Assembly: GCA_001051155.2 (NCBI GenBank)
Contig: JYIP02000005.1
Location: 1,550,001-1,614,000 of the forward strand
Reading direction: 5' to 3'
From: Chrysoporthe austroafricana
Lineage: Eukaryota; Ascomycota; Sordariomycetes; Diaporthales; Cryphonectriaceae
Length of the DNA stretch: 64,000 nucleotides
Below are positions 35,010-47,400 of the stretch, one piece after another (position 1 is the first letter of the stretch; the number at the start of each line of letters is the position of its first letter). The notes below the pieces were generated by a model, which worked only from the letters and a program-made list of their open reading frames with translations, ran no database searches and had not been told where the DNA came from. The translations under genes were made by a program, and so were the position numbers.

Positions 35010-35510
35010 CGTGGGCGTGAAGAGCAGGCAGGCTGTGGTTCCTCACGCTATACAGAACAGACGCTGAAAATCATAGAACATCCATTGATGAGGACATCAG
35101 TATGGCATGAAATAGGCTATCTGCGCGCTGCAGCCCTCCCCCGCCTACTTGGGCGCGCGAGGGCCGACCTACCGACCTACCGACCTACCCCTGTTCTACC
35201 CCAGCTTTCAGGGCTTGGCGATAAAGCTTACCCCCTGGAATCCTATCTAAGGCACCCGCTGTTATCGAGACAGCGCGGGTGGCTTTAGCAGGCGGGCAGG
35301 GCAGGGCAGGGCGGTACGCGGCTGGTTTCTGCCACATCAGCTCGATCGCAGCCAGGCCAGGGTTATTTGTTTCCATCCCAACAGCGAAGTCGACAGCGCA
35401 ACGCCATAGACCCGACGACCACCTCCTTCCGGCCAGTCTCTGCACCCCCCACCCCCAGCACACGGCAGAGCAAGGTAGATCCAGCCGGCCGCTGCCTCCA
35501 GACGCTTGCG
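35010..35510. promoter_or_regulatory. Bidirectional promoter interval
   Basis: About 500 bp separate the divergent starts of the HpcH/HpaI-type gene and the TVP23 gene. It contains three copies of an 8-mer ccgaccta at 35164-35187 and GGGCA repeats at about 35291-35306. No TATA box is obvious. Confidence 0.45.
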
Positions 35511-36384
35511 ATGGACTCGCAGGCCGCGCCCGCGCCGGGCTCGCTGAGCTGGCGGCTGAGCTCGCACCCCATCACGCTGCTGACCTTCCTGTCGTTCCGA
35601 GTGTGTAAGTCGACGAGGGCACCCGGCGCGGGCCCAGGCCCCCTGGATCTGGATGGAGACATCTCGCTGACGGACCTCCTGCTGCAGCAAGCCTGCTCGT
35701 CTACCTGTTCGGGCTTCTCTTCACCAAGAACCTGTGCGTCTCCCCCGGGGCGCGTCCCCTTCCCTCCCTCCCTCCCTCCCTCCGTTCGTCTGCCGTCGCG
35801 CGCGCGGGCTAACTCCCCCTCCCTTCCCCTCCTCGCAGCGTCCTCATCTTCATCATCACGATCCTCCTCCTCGCCGCCGACTTCTACTACATGAAGAACA
35901 TCGCCGGGCGCCGCCTCGTCGGCCTGCGCTGGTGGAACGAGGTGGACCCGTCCACGGGCGACTCGAAGTGGGTGTTCGAGAGCAGCGAGCCCGGCACCAA
36001 GACCATCAACCCCACCGACAGCCGCTTCTTCTGGCTGGCGAACTACGTCCAGCCCCTGTTGTGGGTCGCGCTGGCCGTGCTCGCGCTCGTGCGGTTCATG
36101 TTCATCTGGCTGCCGCTCGTGGGTGAGTTTTGTTTTTGTTTTTTTCTTTCCTCTTGAAGACGACCGCTCCGGGGCCAGGCGGAGAACTGATGATGGTGGC
36201 TGACCCCGATGACACGATGGATACAGCAATCGCCATGGCCCTGACGATCACCAACTCCCTGGCCTTCTCGCGGTGCGACAGGTTCAGCCAGGCCTCCAAT
36301 ATCGCCGGGGGCGCCTTCTCGGCGACGGGGCTGGCGGGCAACATTGCCAGCGGCATGGTCGGTAGATTCTTCACCCGCAGCTAG
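35511..36384 (+). CDS. TVP23: Golgi membrane protein of the TVP23 family
   Basis: Exons 35511-35604, 35688-35733, 35839-36122 and 36227-36384 give 193 aa, all junctions in phase. TVP23 proteins are four-pass membrane proteins of late-Golgi tubulovesicular compartments, with a role in vesicle traffic. Hydrophobic segments are seen at [61 protein letters not shown] and the C-terminal amphipathic part. The family signature lies between TM2 and TM3: [19 protein letters not shown]. The C-terminus ([11 protein letters not shown]...GMVGRFF) is also typical. Length matches known fungal members. Confidence 0.93.
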
Positions 36385-37014
36385 GCGGCGCGAACGGCTG
36401 CCCCGGCGGGGTGCGCTTGAATATTTCGGATTATCATTACCGGAGGCAGATGGGAAAGTTTCTGGGCTCTCTTGGCGTTGAGCGGGTGCTAGGCGAAAAA
36501 AAAGGGGGCACTCATGCTTCGGTTCTTCTGCGAAGTGATTACATGTCGATCGAAGCGGGCATTTTCACGGGCGAACGAGGGCAAAAGGTAGGCCACCCCG
36601 CTGCCTGGCTGGGAGACTCCGTGTACGATTCATAGATAGGCAGTCTGTTCAATGAGACATCAGAACAACACGGGAGCCCGGCCCCTCGAAACAGGCAATC
36701 GGGCTCAGCACCGCCAACTTCAATATGCGTTGCCTTGACGCAACGGCAAAGAGTGACTCCCGCAGAAATAATTCCAGGCTGGTCGACACCGGAGAGTCGC
36801 CCTTTCAGATATCAGCTCGACAGGAGGGGGTTGGGAATTCTTGGGGAACTTTCCATGGAGAGAGGATCAACAGGAACAGTGCACTCATATGCGCTAGAGG
36901 GGGTCCATTCTATCGCTGCTTCATGTCATTACCCCCGCTTGATGGTATTGCTTGCGCATTAGCTAATCCTTAACAGCATGCCGTCTGGAAACGGAAATGG
37001 CAGAGGATACGCCC
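36385..37014. other. Convergent 3' region
   Basis: Spacer between TVP23 (plus) and the NACHT gene (minus). Two short overlapping frames (about 75-82 codons near 36725-36973) have no features I would trust as coding. Confidence 0.45.
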
Positions 37015-39853
37015 CTAGCCACAGCCGAAGCAGCTGAAGAAGGATCTCCTCGCCTTCCTGTCGACCGCATCGTCCTGAGGCTCGTCATAATCAACCTTGG
37101 CCGGCTGTTGTTTGGCCCTTTTCTCCCTGCCGCGCTTGGCACCCTCTATCTCGAGCCCTTTCTTTGCAACAAGCTTGCTGACTTGAAACCAGTACATTCT
37201 CTCCTTCTCAGTCGCTGCTCGATCTGCAGTCCTTGCTGGAGACAGTAGCTCATAATGCCTGCTGGCGCGAAGTCGCTGGGGTGAAGCTCCTTTCTCTAAC
37301 AGGAACGAGACCGCGTTCAGTCTGACGTCGAACGGCACAATAACAGCACGCTCCGTCAGCCGGTGACCGAAGATGGCATTCTCCAGCGGAGATGTCTGTA
37401 TGTCCGACTTTGCCTCCAACAAGGAAGGATTAGAGGCTAGCTTCGCGTCGAGGTAAGGCACGAAGCAGTAGCGACACACAAGCCCGAAGAAGTCGCACTT
37501 GAATCCGGTTTTCGTCCGGTACGTCCAGTTGGACGGGGCCGTCGACCCCCTCTCGCACTCATCGATGCCCTCGAGAGCCTCGATAAGCCCAGGTCGAGAC
37601 TCAGGGGTGAGCGGGCTGGCCACTTTGGGCGCATACCTCAGGACGACATGTATGCGTGTCTCGATTCTCTCCTGTGGGTTGCCGATGGTGTGGGGGACGG
37701 ACGACGCGACGCACCCATGCCTCAGCGCTTCAGCATGCAACAGGTTCAGGTTCGGGTCGAAGTCCCCCGGCAGGTATGAGCTGATATCGGCCCAGATCTC
37801 AGGCCTGACCACCCAGTCCAGGGCGGTGCGGTGCATGAACTCGACGTAGCCCCGCGGCGATAGTTCTAGGAGCCCTCGGGTCTTGCTGTCCAGACGGCGG
37901 ACGACGGTGCCACGAAGACCAACCCGGGCCTCCTCGGATAAGGCTTTGAGGTTGAGGCCTGGTGCTGCCGCAAACCCTCCATGTGCTACCCACAGCGTGA
38001 TGTAGTCGAGGAGAGGGAAGGCTGCCATCTTCAGCGAGATCAGCTCCGCCGAGTCCGACTTCGACCCCTTGATGCTCTCCCAGATCGTCGTGTAGAGCCT
38101 CTCGAGGTCGTCCGGCAAGCTCTGGAGTATTCTTCTTAGCTGTGGCAGTCCGTCGCCTTCAGAGAGCGCCTGCGAAAGCTTGTGGACGACCAGATCTGAC
38201 CAGAGGAAAACGCCATTGGCCTTCTCTACCAGATCTGAGATTAACGTCTCAGCCTCGGCTGGGAACGTCTTGCTCAGGTCGGCAAAACCTCTATTGACTC
38301 CTAGCGTGCCTCGTACGAAAAGAAGCATATCCTTTTCTGTGATATCCTGCATCCGTAGCATCGGGTGCTTGTCTAATGCGTCGTTGAACTCTGTCCATTG
38401 CCGACTAGCGACACATAACTTGATGCCTCCGCGCCGGCAGATGTCCATGATCAACCGCAAGGTCTTTTCAGACGGTACCTTGAACTCATCGAGCCCGTCG
38501 ATGAAAATGGCCAGCCGCTTCGTTTTTGCTTTGCCGAACTCGGTAAGCAACACGTCGAACGACTCCTCGATCTCCCAGTTTGGCCACGCCGGCTGCCTGT
38601 TACACCCTCGAAGCGTGTTGAAGAGAGCCCACCTCCTGGGCGCAACCACGGGCACAAGCTCAGTGCCTGCTCGCAGGGCCTGGAACAGCACTGTCCGCAT
38701 AAAGCCCAGGAGGGACTTCTGCAGATCCGACCCTGCGAGCCAGGCATAGAAGCTGGTTATGTATAGTGGCGAGCCTCTTGCCCACTTTGCAAGACCCCTT
38801 GCCAGTTCAGGACTCTGGATAATGTATTTCATCAGTGTCGACTTTCCGGAACCAGGCTTGCCTGTGATCCAATACGGCGTATCCGCCTCACTCTCAAGCC
38901 ACTCGGGAAAGCTCGACCATTTCATCAGGTCTCTCCGGAAGACCCATGAGAACGTGCCTTCGTACGATTGGGCAATGGCCTCTTCTCGGTCGTCGATGTT
39001 GTCGAAAGCACCAGAGATGAGCCCGTCGATGATCTCAGTACGGAACCTCGAGGCATCGACATTGGTTATGGCTTTGTCCTGCTGTTGTACCACAGGCTTC
39101 CGCTTCCGGTTCCACAGCGTCGACACCAGCTCTTTGTAGATGGTGGCACTCTCGCTGAACCTGTCGTTGTTGAGCACCGTAATGACCTGAGCATCGTACG
39201 TGTCCCTCTCCCGGGCGAAACGGCCCACGTTTCCAGGACTATTATCCGAGCCTCTCGTGTCGTCGAGTCGCCGCAGCTTTTCCACGGCCTCGTTGAGCAT
39301 CTCACTGAAGCGGACCTCTCTCTCACTGCTCTCTTTCGACGCTTGCCTGGTAAAGATCGTGAGGATTCGTTGACATCTACAGAAATCGATTCAGGAACGC
39401 TCACCACAGGGCAGCCAATGTGAAGCTGACTCCACGGCTCCGGATACCGTCGAGCCGGTCCAGCAACGCCCTCACCTCCGACTCATCCCGGATACTGTCC
39501 ACCGCCAGCCTGAACGACTTGAGCACACGCTTGCCCCCCTGGCCCTCTTTCAGGTGCGACCGCTCCCGGATAGACTCCAGCAGATCGTCGAATTCCCGAG
39601 AGGCCCTCTCCATGTCCCGGAACACCATGGCGATGTTCCTGTCGCCCTGGGCTTCGGGGAAGCGGCCCAGGGTCTCCTGCGCCTGGGCAGCGAGCTCGCG
39701 GAGGTCGACCAGGCTCGTCAGCAGCTCGGCCTCCTTCTCGGTGCGGCCGGCGGGCGACCTGTAGATCTCGTGGGCTCTCGACAGCAGGCGCTTGCCGTAG
39801 TCCACGAACTGGACCACGGCGGCTGCCACGCCCACGGCGCTCACTGGATCCAT
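37015..39853 (-). CDS. NACHT/STAND NTPase (NLR-like) without C-terminal repeats
   Basis: Exons 39405-39853 and 37015-39346 with a 58-bp intron (TG|GTGAGC, TACCAG) give 926 aa in phase. The start MDPVSAVGVAAAVVQFVDYG is the typical helical N-terminal domain of fungal NACHT proteins (about residues 1-165). The NACHT domain has a P-loop GKPGSGKST at about 312-320 and a Walker B LAIFIDGLDEF at about 428-438. A winged-helix-like module follows, with the phrase RGYVEFMHRTALDWVV, seen in many fungal NLR-like proteins. The protein then ends without ankyrin, WD40 or TPR repeats, in a Lys/Arg-rich stretch and the tail RRSFFSCFGCG. Such proteins are ATP-switch sensors, often linked to non-self recognition or programmed cell death, but no function is shown for this one. 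The tail cysteines could be lipidated; that is a guess. Confidence 0.88.
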
Positions 39854-40542
39854 ATCGACTGGCGCCTTCAACGGCACGGCTTCGAAGTCCCCGTCAGACG
39901 AGCCTGGGAGCCCTCATTCAGCGAGATATAGGTAGGCTGACGAGGCTCGGAGGAGCCAACAGAGGGAGCCTCGTCGGGCAATGAGCCCACACTACGCGAG
40001 ATGGCAGTGGGATGGCGGTGCTTATGGGTCACAGGGTTGTACTGCAATAATTGCCAGATAGGCTTAGCACATGCATGTCTCAGCCGTATATGTGCCACTT
40101 CCCTCGGGCTGATCAACGCAGAAGGAACCAATGAGTGTCTGGGTGCATCCTCGATGTATAGCTGCTGGGTATTGTATAACGAATATGCCACGAGATGCTT
40201 GGCCCAGGCTAGCCTGGTGAGGCTTGGATGGCGTCTGTGGTAACAGTCCGTGGTAACAGTCTGTGGTAACAATCTGTGGTAGCAGTCTGTGGTATATCTA
40301 ACCGCTTGCTCTGGGTACTCCACATTTGGTGATCCTGTAGGATGTTCACAACCCTCACATTTCCGGGGTCGGTCTTGTCAGGGCACGCTGCAATACTGAC
40401 GAGGACTACAACTTATACTTTCTGTGATCAAGGCGGTGAAACGAGCGCACATCGCCGTCGTCCGCACCCGCAGGCCCCTTTTGGTATTTATACAAGAAAC
40501 CAGAAACCCCAGCCCGAGACTCGCCCCGCCCGGAACCAACTG
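39854..40542. promoter_or_regulatory. Upstream region of the NACHT gene with a 13-bp array
   Basis: About 690 bp between the NACHT gene start and the stop of the next minus-strand gene. It holds the tandem array at 40236-40298, roughly 380 bp upstream of the NACHT ATG. No TATA is clear. Confidence 0.45.
40236..40298. repeat. 13-bp tandem repeat (tgtggtaacagtc)
   Basis: Four head-to-tail 13-mers (starting 40236, 40249, 40262, 40275), each with at most one change from tgtggtaacagtc, followed by a partial fifth (tgtggtatatc). Confidence 0.9.
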
Positions 40543-42229
40543 TCAACCTGCAGCACGGCTCTCCGTCCGATGCTGCTCGATAGCCTCGTCGAGCGCCCTC
40601 TCCTCCTCCTCTAACCTCCGGATCTCGTCCTCTGTCATGCCGTCCTCCACCAAGTGCGCGTACTGGTCCGAGATCGAGACGCCGCCGGGCGTCGCCGACC
40701 GTCCCCCGAACCGCGGCCCAAACTGCGGCGTCCCCGTCCTGCTGTCGGGGGCGCTATTGAAGTTCTCGTGGATGCTGTCCGCTGATATCGCGGAGAGCGG
40801 CTCGCGCTCGTGGTCGGCGTTGAGGACGTTGGAGAGGTTCGACGTGCTGTTCTTCTGGGACACGGTCCTGCCCCGGCCGAACGGCTGCTCCGGGAGCTGG
40901 CCCGGCGGCGCGTCCCGGTACGTGCCGGACGGCCTCTCCTGCTGCGTCGACGAGCGGCCGATCGGCGACCCGACGGGCGAGTCCCCGGCGGCGCTCGCGA
41001 CGGAGGCGGCGGTGCCGACGGCCGCGGGGCCCCGGACGGACGAGTACGCGGCGGACCCGCGGCGCGTGGAGCTCATGCTGCGGCCGCCGGCGCGCGCCAC
41101 GGCCGTCTCGCCGGCGATGGACAGGCTCGCGCCGCTCCCGTTGGGGCCGGACATGCCCGGCCCGCGGTTCAGGGGCCGGTGGCTGCGGGCGTCCTCCGAG
41201 TACGGCGTGTCGGGCTCCGCGCCGCCCGCGCGCGCCTCCTTCTCCGCCAGCATGTCCTGCATCGCCTGGGCGTCCCCGTGGGCGTCCCGCGCGGCGATGC
41301 CCAGCCGCTGCCGCCTCCGCCGCCGCTGCTGGCGGAGGCAGAGCCAGGCCGCGGCCGCGCAGACCAGGATGAGGAACGCCGCGCCGCCGACGGCGATCCC
41401 CACGATGGCGCCTGTCGAGAGGGGGCCCTTGGCGTGGCCGGCGCGCCCCGACGCGTCGCTGTTGCTGTCGATCGTTGGGGTCGAGGTGAACGACATGGCT
41501 TCTGCCGTGGCAGCCGTGGCTCCGGATGTCGTGGTGGTCGCGGCTGTGCTGACAGAGACCGAGGCGAAGGTCTGCTCGGGGAAGGCGGCGGTCGAGGGCG
41601 AAAGAAGCAGCATCGTGTTCTCGGCGGTCAGGCTGTCGAACAGACTAGTCGCCGCCGCCGGGTTCTCTGCGATAGCCCAGTACGGACTCGATCCGTACTC
41701 GTCTGTGCCCGTCGAGTCTTTCCAGCCCACCTGGAAGAAGAGCACGTCGTTGCTGTTGTCCTGGTACAGCATATGGATGATGGACTCGTTCAGGACAAGC
41801 GATCCTGCCGTGGACACTGGGCGGGTGGGGGTTAGCGGGCTATTATAGCCTCGAGGGAACGCTGCGGCTGCTGTCGTGAAACACGAGAGACTACTAACCA
41901 GGGAACTGTGGTACGGTAACATCTGGGTCGGGCTGTCCGTTGCCGTCGACCTTGTAGCCTTGCGCCAGCGTCTTATCGCCCGTGGCGAGCACCGCGTTCT
42001 CGAACTCGAAATCGTCGCTGTTCACCGTCCAGCTGAACTTCATCGAGGCCCCCGGGTAGTTGATCTTGCTGTAGTTCATGATCGAAGTCGCCGTCACCAG
42101 GCCACTGGCCGCCGCCACCTCATAGGCCCACTGGTTGAGGTCCGCCCAGTCGAAGGCGAAGCCCGCGTCGTCCGCCGCACTAGCGAGCACTGGTAGCAGC
42201 CCCCATGTTGCCCGCGGGTGTATTCGCAT
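40543..42229 (-). CDS. Single-pass surface membrane protein, sensor-like
   Basis: Exons 41899-42229 and 40543-41816 (534 aa) with an 82-bp intron (GTTAGT donor, GCTAAC branch, CCCAG acceptor), in phase. Residues 1 to about 20 are a secretion signal. The ectodomain (about 21-200) has NYSKINYPGASMKFSW, SIIHMLYQDNSNDVLFFQVGW and PYWAIAENP, and seems a conserved, folded module. A Thr/Ser/Ala-rich stalk (about 195-240) follows. One TM helix at about 246-270 (IVGIAVGGAAFLILVCAAAA) precedes a basic stop-transfer LRQQRRRRRQR. The cytoplasmic tail of about 260 aa is disordered and Ser/Gly-rich, ending in a helical acidic segment (EDEIRRLEEEERALDEAIEQ). The layout recalls wall-stress or mating sensors, but I cannot assign it to a named family. 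The tail's Glu-rich helix could bind partners. Confidence 0.82.
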
Positions 42230-43095
42230 ATTGGCGAAACGGAGGAGATATCACCACTCAGGTACCGCCGGTGTGGTCGCACCGCAGAGCATCGCAGCCT
42301 AGTCCCGGCACGAGGCTGTTCACGATTGTCCGCGGCCCCTACCGTTGAGGAAAATGCCCAGAAAAGGCACGTATGAGGATAATGGGGGGTTGGCTAGGAA
42401 CTTGGGGGGATGAGACACGGGAAGAGTAGACTTAGGTAAACTGAGAGTCAGAGAAGGCTGAGATGCCCAGCGAAACGCACTTCGAGCAGACATCAAAATG
42501 AGAAGTGTGGACTAGGACCTGGGGGAGGAGGAGGAGGGGGGGGGGAGAGCAGCCAGCTAGTACGGCCGCACACCGAGGAGTGTAGTAGGATCCAGCCCCT
42601 AGCTGTGGCAGCCCGTTCGTTTCTTGTCACTCGCAACGATTCGGTCAGCCTTCAGCTCGTCGACAGACCGACCGATGTCTCTCCCCGCTGCAGCAGGTGT
42701 GGGTTCCCAGTCTGCATGCGCCGTACGCTACCACTTGAGCGTGATGTGGTCCTCTCGCGGGTGGCACGAGGCTGTGCCGGCGGTGCCCCCAACCTTCTCT
42801 TCTTTTTCTTTTCTCTCTTCTCTTTACTGCGTGCGTGGCTCTCTCTCTCACTCGAGAAGAACTAGCAACGGGCACCATCTCCCCTCCTCCTCCCTTTCTC
42901 TTCCCACCCTTCAGCCCGGGAGAGTTAGAGGCTGAGGGGCGTGTCAGAAAATGGTCTCGAGCTTGTCTGCAGCCGTGTGGGATCCCCGGGCTGGGGCAGA
43001 GGCAGCAGCCCCCAAGGAGCGAAGGATGGCACCCGCTTGTCGACTAGGCCAGGGGGAAGGGCCCGCAGCCACAGCTGCTGTTGCAACCCATCGTA

Positions 43096-43120
43096 GGCAG
43101 GCAGGCAGGCAGGCAGGCAG
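43096..43120. repeat. GGCA tetranucleotide repeat
   Basis: Six copies of GGCA in a non-coding stretch. Confidence 0.85.
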
Positions 43121-44310
43121 TGAAGCATTATGCATATGCCGCGCGACAAAGACGGCTCACCTGCCGGCAGCCAGCAGCGACGCCAGCCTTGGAAGCGGCC
43201 CCCCCCCCCCAGAGCGACGTTGCCATGCGCTCAGTTGCCGATGGACCAAAAAAAAAAAAAAGAGATCGACGTGCGTTGACCTGTCCTGCGAAACAAGTCG
43301 GCACCACTTAGTTAGTCGACTTGGGACTGGGTCCCCGTTCAGCCGCATCCTGCAGGATCGTCTGGGTTCCTCTTCCGGGCGCCAGGGACAAGGCATCGCT
43401 GCGACATCGCAATCAACCCGACACGGCGTCTGGCCTTGGTCCGCGCGTACGTAGTCATCATTCCGCTGGACTCAGTCAGCTCTTTCTCGTTATCGATACG
43501 CCGGCGCGTGTGGGTGGTTTTCCTTGTGTTTAAAAAAAAAAAAAAGGGTAAACGAGTTCGGGTTAGGAGGCGGCGCGTTAGTAAACTGTGGTACGCCATG
43601 CTATTTCTGGTGGGGCCAGAAGCAGCCACGCAGCCTCGCTGCAGCTTATTTATACCGGGCTTGCATTAGCCTGCTGCCCACGCGAGGGCAGGGACGGACG
43701 TTGATGGGTGCAAGAACGCGAAGACAAGTTGTTCTCATTCGACCCAAGCCGCCTACGCAGTGCCAACCTGGCCCTTTTGCAGGACTAGATATATGATAGA
43801 AAAGAAGTCTCACATCAGATGAATGAAATTAAGCATGGAGAGGGCGACGCGGCCAGAACCTATCCGCGCCGAGCTGCAGAGAGGCCAACCTGCGCTCGTC
43901 GACAAGACAGGCCGTTTCGCCTTTGTCTTCCAGAAGGCTTCCACTTTGGGCCACCTGGCGCATGAGGTGGCGTGGATTGTGCTACCCAGCACGGGCGTAC
44001 ATACATAGTAGTACTGCAGGTGGTGACGCTCCGGTAGACGCGATGCAACCCTGGGCTAAAAAAGGGATGGGCGTGTTTCATCCCGTCCCGTCCTCTCTCT
44101 GCACTCGTTCATTCCTCTGCTATTACTGTCTACTATAGTATCTGTCATGATAATATCAACAAGACCCGACAGCCCCTTCTCGGTTTGTCCGTGAACTGTG
44201 GTGGGGTCGCCGCCGGCAGACGACCTCCGCGCTGTGCCCGCTAACGACGGCGCACGATATTCGTCCGCCCGTGAATGCAGTTGCACAAGTCAATCAGCCT
44301 GTCGTGGTGG

Positions 44311-44335
44311 TGATGATGATGATGATGATGATGAT
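44311..44335. repeat. GAT trinucleotide repeat
   Basis: About eight GAT units, roughly 90 bp past the stop of the minus-strand DUF726 gene. Confidence 0.85.
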
Positions 44336-44420
44336 CCGCGCGTGTAGCAGTGCGCCTAGTACACCTATACGCCCCCCCTTTCCCAAAAAAAAAAAAAAAA
44401 TGGTACAATATCAGCCGCGC

Positions 44421-47400
44421 TCAAGCAAAAGTCATCGAGATCTCCTCCTCCTTCCCAAAATCGTCGTCGTCGGGGTCTGCCCAGGGATTAGAGGCGGCGA
44501 CGGCCCCGACGTTCGGTACCGTGTGCGATGTCTTAATCTCCGGTCTCGTTGCGAAAGCGCCCGCGGTCGGGATGGTCTGGCTCCTGTGGGACCGGGGTGG
44601 CTCCTCGAAGCCCGTGTCGAAGGTCATCCGTATCTCGTCATCATGGTGTGTGGAGGAGTGGCCGTAGTCGAAGGATGTGTGCGTCGAGTGGTACCCGGCG
44701 TAGTCGCTCCTCGCCTGGCTCACGGAGCCCCTCGGGCTCGGCGAGATCCCGGGGCTCGGGATCTTCATCGGCGGCAGCGTCGACTGCAGCTCGCGCACCT
44801 GAAGCGTCTCGCTGGTCTGGTTCCTGGCCAGCTCGGCGCGCATCGCGTCCACGTCGAAGAGCACGCCGTGGTTGTTGCCCTCCTTGTCCTCCGTCTTGCC
44901 GGACGGCGCCCCGTTGGCCCCCGTCGCGTTCTTGGAGTCCTCGTACACCTCCCACTCGGCCTTCTGCGCCTTCTTCTTGCGGCTGAAGAAGCCGCCGAAC
45001 GCGCCGCTCTTGCGGTTGCTGCTGTTGCCCTCCTTCTCGAGCTGCTTCCTCGCCTCCTCGATCTCGTTGATCAGCTCGCGCTGCCTCTCCGTGTGGTTTT
45101 CCGGGTCGGGGTCCTCGATCTCGGCAAACTCGTCGCTCTCGACGAGCCAGCCGACCTCGCGCATCAGACGCGGCATCGCCCTTCGGTAGTCCATGTGTCC
45201 CGCCACGAGCTCTGAGGTGTCCACGTTCTCCAGCCCTGGAATGCCCTCGATGGGAGCCAGGCCGGCGACGCGCCGGATGCCGCCGTTCGTCAGGCGGAAG
45301 AGGTAGCCGAGGATCCAGTCGTTGCGGTGGTAGCCATTGACAAAGCGGCCGGAGATGACAGTCCGGATCTTCAGATACTCGTCCTGCTTGACCACGATCG
45401 GCGAGCCGAACATGTAGACGTTCTGGATCAGCCCGAAGGCGCCCTTGCGGGCCAGCTCGAGGAGACACGAGAAGATCACCCTGGAGCCGAGAGAGTAGCC
45501 CACGAGAGTGATGGGCCGCGTGCCCAGGTTTCGCTCGACCAGGGAGTCTGCCAGGATCAGACCTGCCGCCCACGCCCTGTCAAGCGACACGGACCAGGGG
45601 TTGTCGATGAGGTAGGAGAGCTTGGTCAAGACGACGGGCAGCTGTAGCGCCGCCATCAGACTGACCAGGATGGTGCTCCCCAGTACTTGCTGCAGGCCTT
45701 GCGTGAGAGCCTGGGACAATGTCAGCCACTGGTATCCTCCCCTATGCTCTGTTCACACAAGACTCACCTCTGTTGCCAGGATGTTGATGGTGTCACCCAT
45801 ACTGGTCAACATCTCCGGCTCCCACAAGACAGAGTAGATGTCACCCATGACCGGATCTACAGTACTGAACGGCAGACGGACATCGTCCACCTTGCCCGTC
45901 ATCCACCCGGACACCGTGACAATCAGGTTCACACGCTTATTGTTGTGCAGGGGCCGGTACTCAAACGTCTTGACAGCGCCCGTCCTCCGGTTGGCAGCCC
46001 GGGCCCCGATGACGCCGCCCGAGGCCGCGGCGCCGGAGGTGATGATGGCCGACGCGGCGGCGCCGCCGAGGAAGCTGCTGGTCCCCGTGACGCCGATGGT
46101 GGTGAACCCGGCGGCCAGGCCGGCGCCGATGACGGGTGCGAGGAGGCCGGCGGACAAGCCGATGACGAGGCCGCCACCGACAGTGGCCAGGCCCATGACG
46201 ATGTAGCGCTTCTTGAGGGCCAGCTTCCGCCGGCTCTCCTTGTGCTCGTCCTCGTTCCAGTTCTCCCGCTCCGCCGCCTGCTGCATCTCGAGCGCCTCCG
46301 TGACCTTCTTCTCGAAGCGGCAGATGTCGATCCAGTCGATCTCGAGCGCCTTGCCGACCTTCTCCAGCAGTACGCGCGACCGCGCGTCGTAGATGGAGTC
46401 CGCGATGAGCACCAGGAACAGGTCGCACAGGATGGTCCACCGGATGTCGATGTCCAGCTTCTCGCTGGCGGGCAGCTGCGACGGGGTCCGCACGGCGGGG
46501 AGCTCCTCGCCCTCGTGCTTGTCGTACGCGGGCGGGGGCTCCGCCGGCGCCTCACCACTGTCCCTGCCGGGCGACGAGAAGCCGGACGGGGGCGCCTGGG
46601 GAGAGGCGACCGACGACGACGACGGCCGCGAGCTGGACACGGAGCTCTTCCGGTCCGCCAGCGGGTTCTTGACGCGCGCGTTCGCCATGAGCTGGGGCGT
46701 CAGGTCGCTCGAGATGACACCGTGCTCGCTCAGCTGCTCGATCATAACCTGCTCCGCGGCGCTAATGTCCATGTGGGTGTACAGGCGGATCATGATCTTC
46801 TGCGCCCACATCTTGGCGGCCTCCATGGCCAGCTGGACGGCCTTCCGGGCGGACTTGGCGGCCGGCATGCGCTCCATGTCCTTGACCATCTGCGACAGCT
46901 CTATCCTCGCCAGGCCTACGTATGCGATCTTCTGGCCCTCGGTCAGTAGGTCCTTGGTGGCCTGCATCTGCGACACGGCGTCCCGCGTGTCCTCGTCGTC
47001 CATCATGCTGGTGCCGCCGGCGTTCTTGAACAGGTACTGCGTGTTGTCGTCCATGCTCGTTGCGGACTCGGCGTCGTCGTCCACAAAGACCCTCGTGTAG
47101 CCCTTGCCCGCGCCCCCTATGCCCCCGTAGTTGTACTTCTCTGCGTCGACCTCCTCCTCATCATACTCTTTCGCGATTAGTCTATTGTCGTCATCGTACA
47201 TATCGTAGGGCGCAAATGCGGGCATGGTCTGCCAGCCGCCGTCGTCGTCCTCTTCCTCCTCCTCGGCCTTTAGGGTCACCTGCTGGTGGGAGAACTCGGA
47301 GACGCTGTTGATCTCCGGGCCAGGAGCATGGCTCGAGTGGCGCTTGTGCCCTGCTGCTGCTGGGTCCGGTTGCGGGACCGCGTCTGCTTTGTCTTCTAGC

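Larger units (their letters stand above)
42230..44420. other. Intergenic region with simple repeats
   Basis: About 2.2 kb with no recognised gene. Simple sequences include a GGCA run at 43096-43120, poly-A at about 43246-43261 and 43533-43545, a GAT run at 44311-44335 and poly-A at 44386-44400 just after the DUF726 stop. Confidence 0.5.

Noticed and set aside
40810..41835. 341-codon plus-strand frame over the surface-protein gene
   Set aside because: Its translation is Arg/Gly/Ala-rich and unstructured. The opposite strand encodes a signal peptide-ectodomain-TM layout.
45687..46949. 420-codon plus-strand frame over the DUF726 gene
   Set aside because: Low-complexity Arg/Leu/Gly sequence covering the conserved DUF726 region on the opposite strand.
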